Shown here in pieces: positions 5,813 to 7,816 of a DNA stretch of 7,816 nucleotides (the stretch's first letter is position 1; every line of letters starts with the position of its first letter). The notes under the pieces are model-generated. The model saw only the letters and a program-made list of their open reading frames with translations, did not search any database and was not told the DNA's origin. The stretch is taken from NCBI GenBank assembly GCA_903829565.1, contig CAIKQM010000662.1:1-7816 (forward strand), in the 5' to 3' direction. This stretch comes from an uncultured Planctomycetota bacterium. Its GTDB lineage: Bacteria > Planctomycetota > UBA1135 > GCA-002686595. The position numbers and the translations under genes were made by a program.

Positions 5813-6906
5813 AGGTCGACAGCCTCGACCGCGTCCACCCAGCACGTATCCGACTGGGGGCTGGCGGCCCATTCGGCCACCAGCTCGAACACATGGTCCG
5901 AGAAGCCGCCGAGGTTCAGCACACCCGGCTGGTCCGGCACCTGCACCGAGCCATACGGCTGAAGGTCGATGCAGACCAAACGGACAGCCGGACAATGCTC
6001 GCGCAGACGCAAGTACGCCGCGTGGGCCGGGGCAACATAGGGTTCCTGAGCGGGTGTCCCCTCTTCGCACGCGGCCAGGAGCCGAGCGCAGCGTTCCTCG
6101 TTCTCGGCCAGCATCTCCATGCACCGCGCGCGGTGCACTTGCTCCGGCGTGGGGAACGGCCCCATCGCCGACGTGAGCAGCCCGAGACGGCGAAGGGCAT
6201 GCAGGGCGGGGCCCCAGAGGCCATGGACCTTCTCCTCCATCGCCAGAGCCAGCGACGGATCCGGACCGGCAGCCATAAGCTGTTCGATCTCGATTTGCTT
6301 CCAGAGACAGCCGAGCTCGATTTGCGCCGGCGTCGGATCGGGCGCAGACATCCAATTGCCCGTCCACGACTCGTTATCGGAGAGGAACACCACCGTGTCC
6401 ACGCCAGAGCCGCGCGAAGCACGCGCCGCCAGCAGGTGCAACGGCATGGAGCAATTCGTGCCGCCTTGCCCAAGCTCCGCCAAGCGCTGCGAGGCCTCGA
6501 ACACGCCCTCATTGGGCGACAGCACGAAGTCGTGGCACTTGTCGTCGAACGGCACGATCAAGGCGTTCGGGTTCTTGCGCGCCACCGCGCAAGCGTAGAG
6601 CGCTGCGACATCCACACAGCGGATCTTGGTCGATGCGCCGCGCCGATAGCCCGTCAACGGGCTCTGCATCGAGCCCGAGACATCGATGCAAACCGCCAGG
6701 CGCCCAGGCAGCGCGGGCACACGCTCCAACGACGCTTCCAGAGCGTCTTCGAGCGCCGCACGAAGCTCCAACGGGGCGGCGGGGTCCAGCGAACCGCAAG
6801 CGGCCAGCATCTGGTACGGCATGACGCCGGCTTTGCGCTGGGCCTCGCTATCACGCAAACGCGCCGCCACGAGGCGCGTCATCTCTGCTCCTTGTCCGGC
6901 GACCAT
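5803..6906 (-). CDS. C-terminal (vWA) half of a split Ro60/Rsr-type RNA-binding protein
   Basis: 367 residues from the ATG at 6906 (AAAGGAG six nt upstream), or 359 from the ATG at 6882 (AAGGAG five nt upstream). Residues 9-38 (MTRLVAARLRDSEAQ, then VMPYQMLAACG) match the last helices of the TROVE domain of full-length bacterial Ro proteins. Then comes the von Willebrand A domain with an intact metal site: DVSGSM (75-80), Thr150 in GGTNCS and Asp177 in SDNESW. The family signatures RCVDVAAL (96-103), LVCIDLQPYG (310-319) and LNLGGFSD (330-337) are also kept. A segment of about 110 residues (roughly 182-292), helical in look, lies between SDNESW and the LVCIDLQPY strand, where I expect only a short loop. 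Ro proteins bind Y RNAs and misfolded or damaged RNAs and act in RNA quality control; the vWA part binds a divalent ion beside the HEAT ring. The partner half is encoded just upstream. Cytoplasmic. Confidence 0.92.
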   Translation of the reverse strand: MVAGQGAEMTRLVAARLRDSEAQRKAGVMPYQMLAACGSLDPAAPLELRAALEDALEASLERVPALPGRLAVCIDVSGSMQSPLTGYRRGASTKIRCVDVAALYACAVARKNPNALIVPFDDKCHDFVLSPNEGVFEASQRLAELGQGGTNCSMPLHLLAARASRGSGVDTVVFLSDNESWTGNWMSAPDPTPAQIELGCLWKQIEIEQLMAAGPDPSLALAMEEKVHGLWGPALHALRRLGLLTSAMGPFPTPEQVHRARCMEMLAENEERCARLLAACEEGTPAQEPYVAPAHAAYLRLREHCPAVRLVCIDLQPYGSVQVPDQPGVLNLGGFSDHVFELVAEWAASPQSDTCWVDAVEAVDLSS

Positions 6907-6919
6907 GTCCGGCTCCTTT
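6882..6919 (-). promoter_or_regulatory. Two strong ribosome binding sites, each serving an in-frame ATG of the vWA-half gene
   Basis: On the minus strand AAAGGAG (6919-6913) stands 6 nt before the ATG at 6906, and AAGGAG (6893-6888) stands 5 nt before a second in-frame ATG at 6882. The two products would differ by eight N-terminal residues. The second start begins exactly at the MTRLVA block shared with intact Ro proteins. Confidence 0.6.
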
Positions 6920-6921
6920 CC

Positions 6922-6937
6922 CCTCGCATGCGCGAGG
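6922..6937 (-). repeat. Small perfect hairpin just upstream of the vWA-half ribosome binding site
   Basis: CCTCGC and GCGAGG form a 6-bp stem with a 4-nt loop. On the minus strand it ends three bases before the AAAGGAG ribosome binding site. It may help keep that site open, or form part of a structured spacer between the two Ro halves. No similarity to the two downstream stem-loop elements was seen. Confidence 0.35.
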
Positions 6938-6959
6938 ACTTGAGGTTGTGAAGTGTCTG

Positions 6960-6986
6960 AGGTGGACGGCAACACGCCGTCCACCT
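6960..6986 (-). repeat. Perfect 11-bp hairpin between the two Ro half genes
   Basis: Positions 6960-6970 and 6976-6986 are fully complementary, with a 5-nt loop; on the minus strand the stem opens with AGGUGGACGGC and the loop is GUGUU. The stem begins 9 nt after the stop codon of the TROVE-half gene. What follows on the minus strand (CAGACACUUCACAACC) is not U-rich, so it does not look like an intrinsic terminator. A role in message stability, partial attenuation or uneven expression of the two halves is possible. Confidence 0.55.
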
Positions 6987-6995
6987 GACTCCTCG

Positions 6996-7799
6996 TCACG
7001 CCGACCCGGAGTCGAAGACCCCGTTGCGGACGTACGTGTTGAGGCTCATGCGCAGCTGCTGCCACGAGCAGCGGCGCGCCAATTCCGACCACTCGTCCGT
7101 GCTCAACTGCAGGCCGAGGGTCATTTCGAAGGGCACGCGCGGCAGAGGCTGCGTGGGATCCGCGAGGCGGCGCTGGTAGGCGCGCACCTCCTCGGGCAGC
7201 AGGCTTTCGTCGTGAGGTCGACCGCGCAGCCAGCCGTAGAAGGCCCTGCGCGCCTCCGTTGCCGGACGCGGGTGGACCATCGCCACGATGTCCGCGAGCG
7301 ACGGGTCGCCGCCCACGGACGCGTAGAACAGCTGCACTTCGCTGCGTTCCGCGAGCCAACGCCGGATGGCGCGCTTGACCGCCGAGCCGAACGAGCGTCG
7401 GCCGGCAGCGCCCGAGCGCACGAGCTTGATGAACGTGCGCAGGAGCCGCGGAGAGTCGATCACCTTGGGGAACACGCGCTCAAAGAGCGCGGGATCCCGA
7501 CGCGAAAGCACCACCAGCAGCAGTGCCGGCATGTCCTTCATCAGCCCGCGCCTACGCGCATAGAGCGCGACGCGGGCTAGGTAGTCGGGTTCCACCTGGC
7601 TGGCGAGGACGAGGACGGTGCGCGTCTGGTCGGTGTCCGAGGCGTAGAAGGTGCCGGTCAGGCAACCCGTGGCCGCGTACTGCGCCAACTTATGGCGCGC
7701 GCCGGGATCGTGGGCGAGGCCACCGGCCTCGTTTGCCACCAACCCTGTTCCTCGACCCTCGCCCGGCGAGCCGGAACCGAAGAGTCGCTGAGTTGTCAT
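6996..7799 (-). CDS. N-terminal TROVE (HEAT-repeat) half of a split Ro60/Rsr-type RNA-binding protein
   Basis: 267 residues from the ATG at 7799, with AAAGG four nt upstream inside the window. After a Gly-rich N-terminal stretch of about 30 residues the sequence follows the bacterial TROVE domain: KLAQYAATGCLTGTFYAS (37-54), ARRRGLMKDMPALLL (81-95), FPKVIDSPRLLRTFIKLVRSG (110-130, in pieces), DPSLADIVAMVHPRP (165-179), WQQLRMSLNTYVRNGVF (246-262). These helices build the HEAT ring that holds single-stranded RNA ends and binds Y RNA on its outer face. The reading frame stops (GSA-stop) right after NGVFD, where intact Ro proteins run on into the MTRLVA helix; here that helix starts the next gene. 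Summed length is 634 residues, or about 520-530 without the extra segment in the vWA half, close to a normal bacterial Ro. The two halves very probably assemble. Gene order relative to upstream RNA-repair genes is unknown because the window ends at 7816. Confidence 0.93.
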   Translation of the reverse strand: MTTQRLFGSGSPGEGRGTGLVANEAGGLAHDPGARHKLAQYAATGCLTGTFYASDTDQTRTVLVLASQVEPDYLARVALYARRRGLMKDMPALLLVVLSRRDPALFERVFPKVIDSPRLLRTFIKLVRSGAAGRRSFGSAVKRAIRRWLAERSEVQLFYASVGGDPSLADIVAMVHPRPATEARRAFYGWLRGRPHDESLLPEEVRAYQRRLADPTQPLPRVPFEMTLGLQLSTDEWSELARRCSWQQLRMSLNTYVRNGVFDSGSA

Positions 7800-7816
7800 A
7801 GAGCCTTTCCGCCGCC

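Noticed and set aside
6960..6986. Intrinsic terminator between the Ro halves
   Set aside because: The stem is strong but no U run follows on the minus strand, and the next gene depends on read-through or its own promoter.
6880..7020. Simple frameshift or sequencing error as the cause of the Ro split
   Set aside because: More than 100 nt of extra, structured sequence with two ribosome binding sites separates the halves, which a single base error cannot produce. An assembly fault is not fully excluded.
6880..7020. Self-splicing intron in the Ro gene
   Set aside because: The extra sequence is far too short for a group I or II intron and shows no group II domain V-like or other intron core.
6907..7359. 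In-frame upstream extension of the vWA-half gene
   Set aside because: It overlaps the TROVE-half gene in another frame and is low-complexity Arg/Ala/Gly; two good ribosome binding sites mark starts at 6906 and 6882.

Overview
The window is GC-rich, densely coding DNA from a Gram-negative bacterium. Lipoprotein signals, an outer-membrane-barrel-like protein and a c-type cytochrome all point to a double membrane. The mix of a doubled-CxxCH-type cytochrome, a tandem GlcG/HbpS lipoprotein, an FHA-fused ferredoxin reductase and a bacterial Ro protein would suit a myxobacterium-, planctomycete- or gammaproteobacterium-like genome. The sequence alone does not settle the taxon.

Layout. (1) Positions 1-2022, minus strand: a probable two-gene operon of a 569-residue outer-membrane beta-barrel-like protein followed after 36 bp by a lipoprotein c-type cytochrome that runs off the window. 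Together they look like a porin-cytochrome electron conduit or a related surface respiratory module. (2) Positions 2023-2202: a divergent intergenic region. (3) Positions 2203-3981, plus strand: a lipoprotein with two GlcG/HbpS (haem-binding) domains. (4) Positions 3991-5553, minus strand: a 520-residue protein fusing an FHA domain, an FAD/NAD(P) reductase module and a plant-type [2Fe-2S] ferredoxin. It converges on the HbpS-like gene with only 9 bp between the stop codons. (5) Positions 5554-5802: a non-coding stretch holding two related stem-loop elements in tandem. (6) Positions 5803-7799, minus strand: a Ro60/Rsr-type RNA-binding protein split into two genes, an N-terminal TROVE (HEAT-repeat) half and a C-terminal half with the von Willebrand A domain. 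They are separated by 89 bp containing two perfect hairpins, and the second gene has its own ribosome binding sites.

The most interesting part is 5554-7799. The Ro ring appears to be made from two polypeptides, and its vWA half carries an extra segment of about 110 residues. Just downstream on the same strand lie two tandem elements of about 70 and 93 nt. They share a conserved internal motif (CGAAUG on one strand of the helix, UUCGUCG on the other), but their outer and inner stems differ in sequence while staying base-paired. That is the pattern of related structured RNAs. Bacterial Y RNAs are the known partners of Ro proteins and are usually encoded beside them, so the two elements are proposed as candidate Y-like RNAs. 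A REP/REPIN-type palindromic repeat pair is the main alternative.
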